From Lachnospiraceae bacterium (GTDB lineage: Bacteria; Bacillota; Clostridia; Lachnospirales; Lachnospiraceae): a stretch of 64,000 nucleotides of DNA. The first letter of the stretch is position 1; each line of letters opens with the position of its first letter. Of this stretch, positions 36,066-43,929 are shown one piece after another. A model generated the notes under the pieces. It saw only the letters and a list, made by a program, of their open reading frames with translations. It was not told where the DNA came from and did not search any database. Where the stretch lies: the NCBI GenBank assembly GCA_024699325.1, contig JAILPS010000024.1, forward strand, positions 27,405-91,404, read 5' to 3'. Both the position numbers and the translations under genes were made by a program.

Positions 36066-36686
36066 TCAGCTCTTCCTCTTCATTTTGCTGCCCACAAGCG
36101 ATACCGCAGGACCAAGCATCACTGCCATGAGGAGAATGCCCACATTTGGCCTCATGCCAGCCAAGACTCCGATAAGGATTGCCAGATAGTCATAGCATAT
36201 ACGAAACAGAAAGAATGGAACCTTCTTAACCTTAGAGGACAGTATGTTTGCCGTCGCATCGTAGGGAGAAACGCCAACCTCTGAGTTCATATACACGGCG
36301 GCGCTTATCACAAAGCAAACCAGCGCCACGATAAATATCGCCCAGCGCGATACAGGGTTTGTAAATGTTCCCGCCGGAAGCACCTTGCCCCACACCCAGT
36401 CGAAGAAGTCCGCATAGTAGCCGATAAGTATCATATTGAAAAATGTTCCAAATCCAATCAGATGGCGGCCAAACGCGATGACAAACAAAAGCATGGCGAT
36501 GTTCATGATTAACTGCCAGTTGCCAAAGCTCATGCCTATGCGCTGAGCCAGACTGCGGTTCATAAAAGTGCACGGATCTGTTCCCAGATCGCACAGTATC
36601 AAAAAAGACAGAAAAAAGCCCATGCCGAAAACTGCCACAAAACATAACAGCACACGCTTCTTATCTATGTTGCCAAACATTTTCAT
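36066..36686 (-). CDS. YczE/YitT-like integral membrane protein
   Basis: A 206-residue protein with about five membrane helices. The CDLGTDPCTFMNRSLA segment in the first part and SEVGVSPYDATANILS in the second form a duplicated pattern seen in YczE/YitT-like membrane proteins. GGAGGTTTAATT precedes the ATG at 36686. It sits between the rplKA and rplJL groups with its own promoter, and no function is known for this family. Confidence 0.82.
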   Translation of the reverse strand: MKMFGNIDKKRVLLCFVAVFGMGFFLSFLILCDLGTDPCTFMNRSLAQRIGMSFGNWQLIMNIAMLLFVIAFGRHLIGFGTFFNMILIGYYADFFDWVWGKVLPAGTFTNPVSRWAIFIVALVCFVISAAVYMNSEVGVSPYDATANILSSKVKKVPFFLFRICYDYLAILIGVLAGMRPNVGILLMAVMLGPAVSLVGSKMKRKS

Positions 36687-36740
36687 AATTAAACCTCCTA
36701 CAGTTATCATAGAAAACCTGACACATGTTTTAACGGCAAT

Positions 36741-36769
36741 ATTTTACACACGCATGGGGGCTGTGTCAA
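36741..36769 (-). promoter_or_regulatory. Promoter of the YczE-like gene
   Basis: TTGACA and TAAAAT are 17 bases apart on the minus strand, about 55 bases before the start codon. Confidence 0.8.
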
Positions 36770-36783
36770 TCACATTTAAACAT

Positions 36784-36812
36784 AAAAAAACCGAGCCCCA
36801 TAAGAGGCTCGG
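36784..36812 (-). terminator. Terminator after rplA
   Basis: CCGAGCC/GGCTCGG hairpin with seven T on the minus strand, 14 bases after the rplA stop. Confidence 0.93.
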
Positions 36813-36825
36813 CAATTAACGGTTA

Positions 36826-37521
36826 TTATGCCATTAATTTAGCAGCGTTTAACTTAACGCCAGGACCCATTGTAGTTGTAAGGGTAACGCTCTTTAAGTA
36901 AGCACCCTTAACAGCTGCAGGCTTAGCCTTGTTGATTGCTGCCATGATTGTCTGGAAGTTCTCTGCCAGCTGCTCCTCAGTGAATGAAGCCTTGCCAACC
37001 GGAACATGGACAATGTTTGTCTTATCCAATCTGTACTCGATCTTACCTGCTTTGATTTCGTTAACAGCCTTGGTGATATCCATTGTTACTGTACCAGCCT
37101 TAGGGTTTGGCATTAAGCCCTTAGGACCAAGTACACGACCGAGACGTCCAACAACGCCCATCATGTTTGGTGTAGCAACAACAACATCGAAATCAAGCCA
37201 TCCCTCGTTCTGGATCTTAGGAATAAGGTCCTCAGCTCCAACGTAGTCAGCACCTGCAGCAAGAGCCTCGTCAGCCTTGTCACCCTTAGCGAATACAAGG
37301 ATCTTAACGGTCTTACCAGTACCGTGAGGGAGAACTACAGCTCCACGGATCTGCTGATCAGCATGACGTCCGTCGCAGCCTGTTCTGATATGAACTTCAA
37401 CTGTCTCGTCGAATTTTGCAGTAGCGGTCTTCTTGATAAGGCTGATAGCGTCTGCTACATCGTACTGAACTGCACGATCGATAAGCTTAGCAGCCTCCTG
37501 ATATTTCTTTCCTCTTTTCAT
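36826..37521 (-). CDS. rplA: 50S ribosomal protein L1
   Basis: A 231-residue protein that binds 23S rRNA at the exit-site stalk. Typical blocks are [13 protein letters not shown] at the start, and [21 protein letters not shown] and [16 protein letters not shown] in the two domains. AGGAGG precedes the ATG. It is the last gene of the rpmG-secE-nusG-rplK-rplA operon. Confidence 0.98.
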   Translation of the reverse strand: MKRGKKYQEAAKLIDRAVQYDVADAISLIKKTATAKFDETVEVHIRTGCDGRHADQQIRGAVVLPHGTGKTVKILVFAKGDKADEALAAGADYVGAEDLIPKIQNEGWLDFDVVVATPNMMGVVGRLGRVLGPKGLMPNPKAGTVTMDITKAVNEIKAGKIEYRLDKTNIVHVPVGKASFTEEQLAENFQTIMAAINKAKPAAVKGAYLKSVTLTTTMGPGVKLNAAKLMA

Positions 37522-37576
37522 GATTAACCTCCTAGTGGTAATTGCGGGAATATCCCTCCCACGTGATCAAATACAA

Positions 37577-38002
37577 TTAGTCAACAACAACGATACCCAT
37601 GCTTCTGGCTGTACCGGCGATCATGCTGGTAGCTGCCTCGATAGATGCTGCATTTAAGTCAGGCATCTTGAGCTCTGCGATCTTCTGAACCTCGGCCTTG
37701 GTAATGGTTGCGACCTTGTCCTTGTTAGGCTTACCTGAAGCCTTATCGATCTTACATGCCTTCTTGAGTAATACTGCTGCAGGTGGAGTCTTAGTGATGA
37801 AACTAAAGCTCTTATCAGCATATACAGTGATAACTACAGGGATAATCATACCTGCCTGATCAGCTGTTCTCGCGTTGAATTCCTTAGTAAACTGAACAAT
37901 GTTTACACCGTGCTGGCCGAGTGCTGGTCCAACTGGTGGAGCAGGTGTAGCCTTTGCAGCAGGAATCTGTAACTTAATATAACCTGTAACCTTCTTTGCC
38001 AT
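37577..38002 (-). CDS. rplK: 50S ribosomal protein L11
   Basis: A 141-residue protein of the GTPase-associated centre. [35 protein letters not shown] N-terminal domain and a C-terminal rRNA-binding domain ending MGIVVVD. ATG at 38002 has AGGAGGTGCCAAA upstream and gives the normal family length; a longer frame upstream has no support. Confidence 0.98.
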   Translation of the reverse strand: MAKKVTGYIKLQIPAAKATPAPPVGPALGQHGVNIVQFTKEFNARTADQAGMIIPVVITVYADKSFSFITKTPPAAVLLKKACKIDKASGKPNKDKVATITKAEVQKIAELKMPDLNAASIEAATSMIAGTARSMGIVVVD

Positions 38003-38097
38003 TTTGGCACCTCCTAATAATAAGTGGTAATGTCGGGAATGGAATATCCCTCCCACGAAATCCGTGATACACGGAAATCAAACAATGTGTTTGCGTC

Positions 38098-38631
38098 TTA
38101 TTCAGACGGCTTTACTTCGTCAAAGCCTAACTCAACTGGAGTCTCACGTCCGAACATGTCGACAACAATTGTAAGTCTCTGCTTACTTAAGTTGATTGTC
38201 TTGACCTGTCCGATTGTGCCTGCCCAAACGCCCCCTGTAACTACAACAGAGTCGCCCTCGTTGAAATCACACTCGACAGGTGCTGCATGCATTCCAAGCT
38301 TGCGCACCTCTTCCTCAGTCAGGGGAACGGGCTTAGATCCCGGTCCTACGAAACCTGTAACGCCTCTTGTGTTTCTTACGACGTACCAGGTGTCATCGTT
38401 CATGAACATATGAATAAGTACATAACCTGGGAACAGTTTACGTGAGACAGCCTTCTTGCGACCGCTTTCAGTCTCCTCTTCATCCTCATAAACCGGAACA
38501 CATACTTCCATGATCTGATCCTGAAGATTTCTGTTTTCGATAGTTTTCTCTAAGTCTACCTTGACCTTGTTCTCATAACCCGAATAGGTATGTGCGACAT
38601 ACCACTTTGGGCTTAACTCTTCATCTGCCAT
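38098..38631 (-). CDS. nusG: Transcription elongation/termination factor NusG
   Basis: A 177-residue protein with an NGN domain (WYVAHTYSGYENKV near residue 9, RKLFPGYVLIHM) and a C-terminal KOW domain (EGDSVVVTGGVWAGTIGQV). It binds RNA polymerase and links it to other factors. The ATG follows GAGGGTATAAA. It sits in the classical secE-nusG-rplK-rplA order. Confidence 0.98.
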   Translation of the reverse strand: MADEELSPKWYVAHTYSGYENKVKVDLEKTIENRNLQDQIMEVCVPVYEDEEETESGRKKAVSRKLFPGYVLIHMFMNDDTWYVVRNTRGVTGFVGPGSKPVPLTEEEVRKLGMHAAPVECDFNEGDSVVVTGGVWAGTIGQVKTINLSKQRLTIVVDMFGRETPVELGFDEVKPSE

Positions 38632-38644
38632 TTTATACCCTCAC

Positions 38645-38863
38645 TTAAGCTCCGATTGTAGTAACAAAGCTGATCAGCATCTTGATCAATCCATCCATGC
38701 AAGCGATAATCACGCCAAGGAAAACTGTTGATGCGACAACTGAGATAGTCTCCCTTGTCACGGTATCCTTAGTTGGCCAGACGATCTTCTTGAATTCGCC
38801 CCTGAGTGCCTTAAAGACATTCTTCTTGGGCTTCTTGTCTTTCTTCTCGTTTTCGTTTGCCAT
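38645..38863 (-). CDS. secE: Preprotein translocase subunit SecE
   Basis: A 72-residue single-helix protein of the Sec channel: Lys-rich N-terminus, amphipathic FKALRGEFKKIVWPTKDTV motif, and a membrane helix (VVASTVFLGVIIACMDGLI). This short form is usual for Firmicutes. Confidence 0.96.
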   Translation of the reverse strand: MANENEKKDKKPKKNVFKALRGEFKKIVWPTKDTVTRETISVVASTVFLGVIIACMDGLIKMLISFVTTIGA

Positions 38864-38874
38864 AACCAGACTCC

Positions 38875-39024
38875 TTACTTTGTTTCCTTGTGCATTGTGT
38901 GCTTCTTGCAGAATCTACAATACTTCTTGGTTTCCATACGCTCAGGATGAGCCTTCTTGTCCTTCATCATGTTGTAATTGCGCTGCTTGCAATCTGTACA
39001 CTCTAAAGTAATTCTTACTCTCAT
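38875..39024 (-). CDS. rpmG: 50S ribosomal protein L33
   Basis: A 49-residue protein starting [15 protein letters not shown], with four Cys in two CxxC pairs (CTDC, CRFC), that is, the zinc-binding form of L33. GGAGGTGGAAGCT precedes the ATG at 39024. It is the first gene of the secE-nusG-rplK-rplA operon. Confidence 0.96.
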   Translation of the reverse strand: MRVRITLECTDCKQRNYNMMKDKKAHPERMETKKYCRFCKKHTMHKETK

Positions 39025-39061
39025 AGCTTCCACCTCCATTTTCTAAGATGTCCGCGATTTA

Positions 39062-39108
39062 AGTGTCTGATCCAAATGTTTTAAATTAAAGCACATGGAT
39101 CAAACACT
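39062..39108 (-). promoter_or_regulatory. Leader hairpin upstream of rpmG
   Basis: Inverted repeat AGTGTCTGATCCA/TGGATCAAACACT (12 of 13 positions pair) encloses an AT-rich loop in the about 170-base leader. No T-run follows it, so it is not a simple terminator. The rest of the 39025-39207 spacer has no gene. Confidence 0.5.
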
Positions 39109-39207
39109 CAAACCGGCAGAGTTGAGCCAGACCGTGCCGTGATTGCAACCTTTACCAAAAAATCAGAGCACAAAAAAAAGAGTCTAGCTCCTTCCATACG
39201 TTCGTAC

Positions 39208-39236
39208 AATATAACACAACGTTTTCAGGTCGTCAA
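39208..39236 (-). promoter_or_regulatory. Promoter of the rpmG-secE-nusG-rplK-rplA operon
   Basis: TTGACG and TATATT are separated by 17 bases on the minus strand. Confidence 0.75.
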
Positions 39237-39253
39237 GACTCTTTCTTATATTT

Positions 39254-40003
39254 TTAGTTATATCCTATGGCGCAGGTCATGACGTAAACCTTCCTGACCC
39301 CGGCGCCCATAAGCGCCTTCGTGCACACCTGCATGGTTGCGCCCGTGGTGTAAATGTCGTCAAGCAGCAGTACATTGTCATAGTTTGAGGCGGTTTTGCC
39401 CGCGGCAAATGCGCTTTTCAGGTTTTCTAGTCTGCCGGCGGCGTCAAGGGTTTTCTGTGGCGCGGTTTTGCGAGTTCTTATAAGCGCCCCGGCGTCCACC
39501 TTCATGTCGAGAAGACAGCCCAGGCGGTCAGCTATAAGCTCTGCCTGGTTGTAGCCTCTTTTTCGCCTTCTCGAGGCGTGCACGGGCACGGGAACTATCA
39601 CCTGGCAGCCCCAGTTTTCTATGGAGCGGGCGTATCTTCTGGCAAGCTCCAGCGCTAAGAAGTCCGCATACTCCTTCTTGTTGTTGTATTTCACATCCCA
39701 CATAAGCCTGTCGGCGTAGTGTTTCGAGTAGTCCATGAGGGATACGCCCCTTATGAAGTCTCTCTTTCTCCCCTCGCAGTCGTGGCAGAATTCGTCCTGC
39801 TCGCTGTCGATTGGTTTGCCGCATTTGACGCAGAAGGGTCCCTTTAAGAAGGGCACCTGGTTGTAGCAGTGCGGGCAGATAAGCTTCTCCATGCCTATAC
39901 CCTGCGGCAGATGATTAGTCTCCCCGGCGGCCAGGAAGTCCGGCCTTACCACACATTTACATATGGGGCAGCGCCTGGGGAACAATATGTTTAGTACATC
40001 CAT
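39254..40003 (-). CDS. comF: ComF-family protein
   Basis: A 249-residue protein with an N-terminal zinc-finger region carrying four CxxC-type pairs (CPICK, CPHC, CVKCG, CHDC) and a C-terminal phosphoribosyltransferase-like domain with the VLLLDDIYTTGATM PRPP loop. ComF proteins assist DNA uptake and related single-strand DNA steps. The start overlaps the recD2 stop (TAATG), so the two DNA-processing genes are coupled. Confidence 0.95.
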   Translation of the reverse strand: MDVLNILFPRRCPICKCVVRPDFLAAGETNHLPQGIGMEKLICPHCYNQVPFLKGPFCVKCGKPIDSEQDEFCHDCEGRKRDFIRGVSLMDYSKHYADRLMWDVKYNNKKEYADFLALELARRYARSIENWGCQVIVPVPVHASRRRKRGYNQAELIADRLGCLLDMKVDAGALIRTRKTAPQKTLDAAGRLENLKSAFAAGKTASNYDNVLLLDDIYTTGATMQVCTKALMGAGVRKVYVMTCAIGYN

Positions 40004-42234
40004 TAACCGTAAATCTCCACAATCCGGTCCTTCAGGCCGGAGAATCTGGTGTTTTCGGAAATGTTATCTATCATGTCCTGGAAGCACTTCTCGCTTCCGA
40101 CTATGACGACACACTTCTTAGCTCTGGTTACGGCTGTGTAGAGCAGGTTTCTGTTCATGAGCATTTTCGGTCCCGTGAGGATGGGCAGGACAACTGCAGG
40201 GTACTCACTTCCCTGTGATTTGTGTATGGTGACGGCGTATGCAAGCTCCAACTCGTCGAGCTGTTTGAAGGAGTAGACGCACTGTCTCCTCTCGTCAAAC
40301 TCCACAGTCATCTCCTCTGCATAGAGATTGATCTGCGTGATGGTTCCCACGTCGCCGTTAAACACTCCGACACCGTTTTGTGTGACAAAGCCGCGCTCGT
40401 TTAAAACCTCCCACTCCATCTGGTAGTTGTTTTTGATCTGCATGACCTTGTCGCCCTCGCGAAATGTCACGTCGCCGCTCTCCTTCTCCATCTTCTCCGG
40501 GTCTGCGGGATTAAGATGGTTCTGAAGAGCCTTATTCAGGTTTTCAACGCCCAAAACTCCCTTTCTCATGGGAGTCAGCACCTGAATATCCCTGTAGGAA
40601 GCTCCGACATATGAGGGTAGCTTGTCGCGGACTAACGTCATAGTCGCGCCAACCACGTTGGCGGCGTTATCCCTCAGCACGAAGAGGAAGTCACGACTTC
40701 CGGTCTTCTTCTCCACTCTCTCGCCGTTGTTTATCTTGTGGGCGTTTATGACGATGTCGCTCTCTAAGGCCTGGCGGAATATTCTGTTTAGCTTGACCAC
40801 CGTGAAGCACTCTGAGGCGATTATGTCCTTGAGGACGTTGCCAGGGCCCACGCTTGGCAGCTGGTCCACATCGCCCACGAGAACCAGTCTGGTGCCGGGA
40901 ACTATGGCTTTAAGCAGCGCATTCATAAGGTTTACGTCCACCATGCTCATCTCGTCGACGATTATGGCGTCAACCTCCAAGGGGTTCTCTTCATTTCTTG
41001 CAAATGATGCTCTTCCCTCCCCCTCAGGCGCCCCGGAGAGCTCAAGCATTCTGTGGATGGTGGCGGCCTCATAGCCAGTGGCCTCAGTCATTCTCTTGGC
41101 TGCACGGCCGGTGGGAGCTGCAAGCTTAAGACTTAGCCCCATCTCGTCAAAATACTGTATGATTGTGTTTATGGTGGTGGTTTTGCCGGTTCCGGGGCCT
41201 CCCGTTATGACCGTGAGACCATGTGTGACCGCAGTATAAACCGCCTGCCTCTGAAGCTCGTCAAGCTCTAGCTTCTCGCGTTTTTCTATCTGGGCGAGCA
41301 TCTTTTTCATCTGCTCGATATTGCCCTCCTCGTAGATGTTTAAGTCGTGAAGCTGGCGGGCAATATTTAGCTCCATGTAATAAAACATGGATGAGTAGAC
41401 CTGTGGCTCCTCGTCGCCCTTCTGCTTGATGACTATTCGCCTGTCCATCTGCATGTCCACGAGGTTCTTCTCGATCTGCGAGGGCTCGACCTGCAAAAGC
41501 TCCGCCCCCTCCTCTAAAACCCTGGACTTGGGAAGATATGTGTGGCCATTTAGGCTTGACTGGTTTAGTATGTAGAGCAGACCACTCTGCACTCTGAAGT
41601 CGCTGTCTGGCACTATTCCAACCTTCGAGGCAATCTCGTCCGCGGTCTTAAATCCCACGCCGTCGATGTCATCCGCCATCTTATAGGGGTTGGTTTTCAA
41701 AATGCTGTACATCTGAATGCCGTAGTAGTTGTATATCTTGGCGCCTAAATTCAGGCTGATGCCGTACTGCTGTAAGAACATCATGGCGTCTCGCATGTTC
41801 TTCTTCTCCGCGACGCCTCCCGCAATCTCTCTCGCCTTCTTCTCGCTGATGCCCTTGATCTCTGAGAGTCTCTCGGGCTCCTGCTCCATAATGCGCAGGG
41901 TGTCCGCGCCAAACTTCTTCACCACGCGCTTGGCAAGCGCCGGGCCTATGCCCTTTACCGCGCCGCTTGCGAGATATCTCTCTATGCTCACCGCGTCGGA
42001 GGGCATTTTGCGCTCAAATGTGTCTGCGCGAAGCTGCGGACCATACACAGGATGCACGGTAATCTCCCCCGTGGCGCTTATGAAATCGCCCTGGTCGATG
42101 CCGGGCATGGTGCCGAACACCGTCTGTTCAGAGCCGTCCGCCTCCTGGTTGGCAGCGCACTCCAACACCAGCACTGTATAGCCGTTTTCCTTATTCTGAT
42201 AGAGTATTCGCGACACATATCCCTCGATAGTCAT
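40003..42234 (-). CDS. recD2: ATP-dependent RecD2-like DNA helicase
   Basis: A 743-residue superfamily 1 helicase with the long N-terminal region of RecD2, including helix-hairpin-helix-like motifs (GIGPALAKRVVKKFG, ISEKKAREIAGG). Walker A GGPGTGKTTT lies near residue 345, Walker B VDEMSMVD further on, and motif VI-type TAVTRAKK at the C-terminus. It unwinds DNA 5' to 3' in repair without RecBC. ATG at 42234 has GGAAGGAGGGA upstream. Confidence 0.96.
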   Translation of the reverse strand: MTIEGYVSRILYQNKENGYTVLVLECAANQEADGSEQTVFGTMPGIDQGDFISATGEITVHPVYGPQLRADTFERKMPSDAVSIERYLASGAVKGIGPALAKRVVKKFGADTLRIMEQEPERLSEIKGISEKKAREIAGGVAEKKNMRDAMMFLQQYGISLNLGAKIYNYYGIQMYSILKTNPYKMADDIDGVGFKTADEIASKVGIVPDSDFRVQSGLLYILNQSSLNGHTYLPKSRVLEEGAELLQVEPSQIEKNLVDMQMDRRIVIKQKGDEEPQVYSSMFYYMELNIARQLHDLNIYEEGNIEQMKKMLAQIEKREKLELDELQRQAVYTAVTHGLTVITGGPGTGKTTTINTIIQYFDEMGLSLKLAAPTGRAAKRMTEATGYEAATIHRMLELSGAPEGEGRASFARNEENPLEVDAIIVDEMSMVDVNLMNALLKAIVPGTRLVLVGDVDQLPSVGPGNVLKDIIASECFTVVKLNRIFRQALESDIVINAHKINNGERVEKKTGSRDFLFVLRDNAANVVGATMTLVRDKLPSYVGASYRDIQVLTPMRKGVLGVENLNKALQNHLNPADPEKMEKESGDVTFREGDKVMQIKNNYQMEWEVLNERGFVTQNGVGVFNGDVGTITQINLYAEEMTVEFDERRQCVYSFKQLDELELAYAVTIHKSQGSEYPAVVLPILTGPKMLMNRNLLYTAVTRAKKCVVIVGSEKCFQDMIDNISENTRFSGLKDRIVEIYG

Positions 42235-42297
42235 ACATTCCCTCCTTCCTGGTTTTATAGAGATAGAGCAGGAAAGTCTCCCCTCCTGCTCATACAT

Positions 42298-43287
42298 TTA
42301 CGAATTAAGATATTCCAAAAACTTGCCTGTGCCCTTGCATACGCATGTCATAGGGTCCTCGGCTGTGACTGTGTGAATTCCTGTCTTCTCCTCGATGAGC
42401 TCCTCCAGGCCTGAGAGCAGCGCACCTCCTCCTGTGAGCAGGATTCCTCTGTCTGAAACATCTGCGGCGAGCTCCGGCGGCGTTCTCTCTAAGACGTTAT
42501 GAACAGCATCCACAACCTGCATGGCAGGCTCTCTCAACGCCTCTATCGCCTCGTCAGATGTGAATGTGACTGTCTTTGGAAGACCTGTTACCAGGTTTCT
42601 TCCCTTGACCTCCATGGTGTTCACATCGGGCTGCTCAAAACAGGTTCCAATCTTGATTTTAATCTCCTCGGCAGTTCTGTCGCCGATCAAGAGACTGTGT
42701 TTCTTCCTCATATATCTGACGATCGCCTCGTCGAAGTCATCGCCGGCAACCTTGATGGACGTGCTGACAACCGAACCTCCCATGGAGATAACAGCGATAT
42801 CGCTTGTTCCACCTCCGATATCGACGATCATGTTTCCGCATGGCTTGTTGATGTCAATGCCTGCGCCGATGGCAGCTGCAAGTGGCTCCTCGATAACGGA
42901 AACCTCTCTGGCTCCGGCAGCGTATGTGGCATCCACAACCGCCTTCTTCTCGACCTCTGTGACCTGGCTTGGAATGCAGACACATATTCTCGGTCTTCTA
43001 AGTGTTCTCTTGCCCACAGCCTTGCGGATAAAATACTTGAGCATCTGCTCAGTGATCTTGTAATCGCTTATAACGCCCTGGCGAAGCGGTCTTACAGCGA
43101 CAATATTGCCGGGAGTACGGCCAATCATGGTTCTGGCCTCCTCGCCGATGGCCTTGATTTCGTTTGTCTCCCTATCGACAACTACAACGCTCGGCTCCTT
43201 AAGCACAACGCCCTTACCCTTGAGATACACAAGGATGCTGGCCGTTCCCAAATCTATTCCTATATCATTAGATAATGAAAAATTCAT
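42298..43287 (-). CDS. mreB: Rod-shape protein MreB
   Basis: A 329-residue actin-like protein. Phosphate-1 motif GIDLGTASILVY, phosphate-2 VDIGGGTSDIAVIS and the adenosine motif GILLTGGGALL are present. It forms membrane-bound filaments that guide cell-wall synthesis. The usual mreC-mreD partners do not follow, so this may be an Mbl/MreBH-type copy. GGAGGATTTACG precedes the ATG. Confidence 0.95.
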   Translation of the reverse strand: MNFSLSNDIGIDLGTASILVYLKGKGVVLKEPSVVVVDRETNEIKAIGEEARTMIGRTPGNIVAVRPLRQGVISDYKITEQMLKYFIRKAVGKRTLRRPRICVCIPSQVTEVEKKAVVDATYAAGAREVSVIEEPLAAAIGAGIDINKPCGNMIVDIGGGTSDIAVISMGGSVVSTSIKVAGDDFDEAIVRYMRKKHSLLIGDRTAEEIKIKIGTCFEQPDVNTMEVKGRNLVTGLPKTVTFTSDEAIEALREPAMQVVDAVHNVLERTPPELAADVSDRGILLTGGGALLSGLEELIEEKTGIHTVTAEDPMTCVCKGTGKFLEYLNS

Positions 43288-43310
43288 CGTAAATCCTCCA
43301 ACCTTACTTG

Positions 43311-43339
43311 ACGCACCTTCCCCAAACTAAAAGGTGCGT
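43311..43339 (-). promoter_or_regulatory. Leader hairpin of mreB
   Basis: A perfect nine-base inverted repeat ACGCACCTT/AAGGTGCGT with an 11-base loop lies between the mreB promoter and its ribosome site. It has no T-run. Confidence 0.5.
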
Positions 43340-43345
43340 ATTCCT

Positions 43346-43374
43346 ATCTTATACAAACGCGGGACAATTATCAA
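43346..43374 (-). promoter_or_regulatory. Promoter of mreB
   Basis: TTGATA and TAAGAT are 17 bases apart on the minus strand, about 60 bases before the mreB start. Confidence 0.7.
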
Positions 43375-43414
43375 GTCTATTTTTATTTTTTTCCTTCAGT
43401 AATCGATTTTTGCG

Positions 43415-43442
43415 TTGAAATTTTCCAAAAGTATCATATAAT
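43415..43442 (+). promoter_or_regulatory. Promoter of tRNA-Gly(CCC)
   Basis: TTGAAA and TATAAT are 16 bases apart, ending 10 bases before the tRNA. Confidence 0.85.
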
Positions 43443-43452
43443 AAGAGAGTAC

Positions 43453-43523
43453 GCGCGATTAGTACATCGGTAGTATATAAGCTTCCCAAGCTTAGGAGGC
43501 GGGTCCGACTCCCGTATCGCGCT
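43453..43523 (+). tRNA. tRNA-Gly (anticodon CCC)
   Basis: Cloverleaf with acceptor GCGCGAT/ATCGCGC, anticodon loop TTCCCAA and T-loop GTCCGAC. It is the only plus-strand tRNA in the window, with its own promoter and terminator. Confidence 0.95.
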
Positions 43524-43532
43524 CTGTAAAAT

Positions 43533-43562
43533 GCCCTGAGACTTGTGTCTCAGGGCGTTTTG
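43533..43562. terminator. Bidirectional terminator between tRNA-Gly and the exosortase locus
   Basis: GCCCTGAGA/TCTCAGGGC hairpin with GTTTT on the plus side and ATTTT on the minus side, between convergent units. Confidence 0.88.
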
Positions 43563-43928
43563 TCAGTATATCACAAATGTTCTGTTAGGGTTTTCGCTTA
43601 TGGTGAGCATTTTAAGCTTCCAGTTCTTCTCAAGCATTACCCCCTCAAGCTGTTTTTTAAAATAAATTCCCATGTTTTCCGTGGTCGGGTTCACCGCATC
43701 AAACGGCTTCACTTCATTGATAATCATATTCTGATATGGAAGGAACACCTTCTTAATCAGATCCTCAATCTGCGAGAAGTCGATCATGTCGGCGCCGTCG
43801 TTTTCCACCTCCAGGGTTATCTCCCAGGTGTGGGGATGCACCTGACTTCTGCCATCATCATTCCTCATGTAGTGGTTTGCGTCGAGGTAGTATTTATATC
43901 TGTAAAATCTGTATAGGTTCTCGCTCAT
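43563..43928 (-). CDS. 6-pyruvoyl-tetrahydropterin-synthase-like protein A of the exosortase G locus
   Basis: A 121-residue protein of the PTPS/QueD (T-fold) superfamily. The zinc His pattern is visible as ANH near residue 18 and HPHTW near 31-35. The substrate-anchoring NPTTENM motif and a C-terminal ISENPNR are also kept. ATG at 43928 has GAAAGGAAG upstream. It is the last gene of the exosortase operon, two bases after the glycosyltransferase. A PTPS-related protein is a recognised companion of exosortase G, but no pterin role has been shown there, and no queuosine genes are nearby. Confidence 0.82.
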   Translation of the reverse strand: MSENLYRFYRYKYYLDANHYMRNDDGRSQVHPHTWEITLEVENDGADMIDFSQIEDLIKKVFLPYQNMIINEVKPFDAVNPTTENMGIYFKKQLEGVMLEKNWKLKMLTISENPNRTFVIY

Positions 43929-43929
43929 A

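Noticed and set aside
39025..39253. Possible tRNA-Trp between rpmG and the next gene
   Set aside because: The expected cloverleaf and T-loop GTTCGA sequence are absent; the inverted repeat there forms a simple long-loop hairpin.
42499..43275. Long open frame (258 codons) on the plus strand opposite mreB
   Set aside because: It is antisense to a well-conserved gene, has no ribosome site and its composition mirrors mreB codons.
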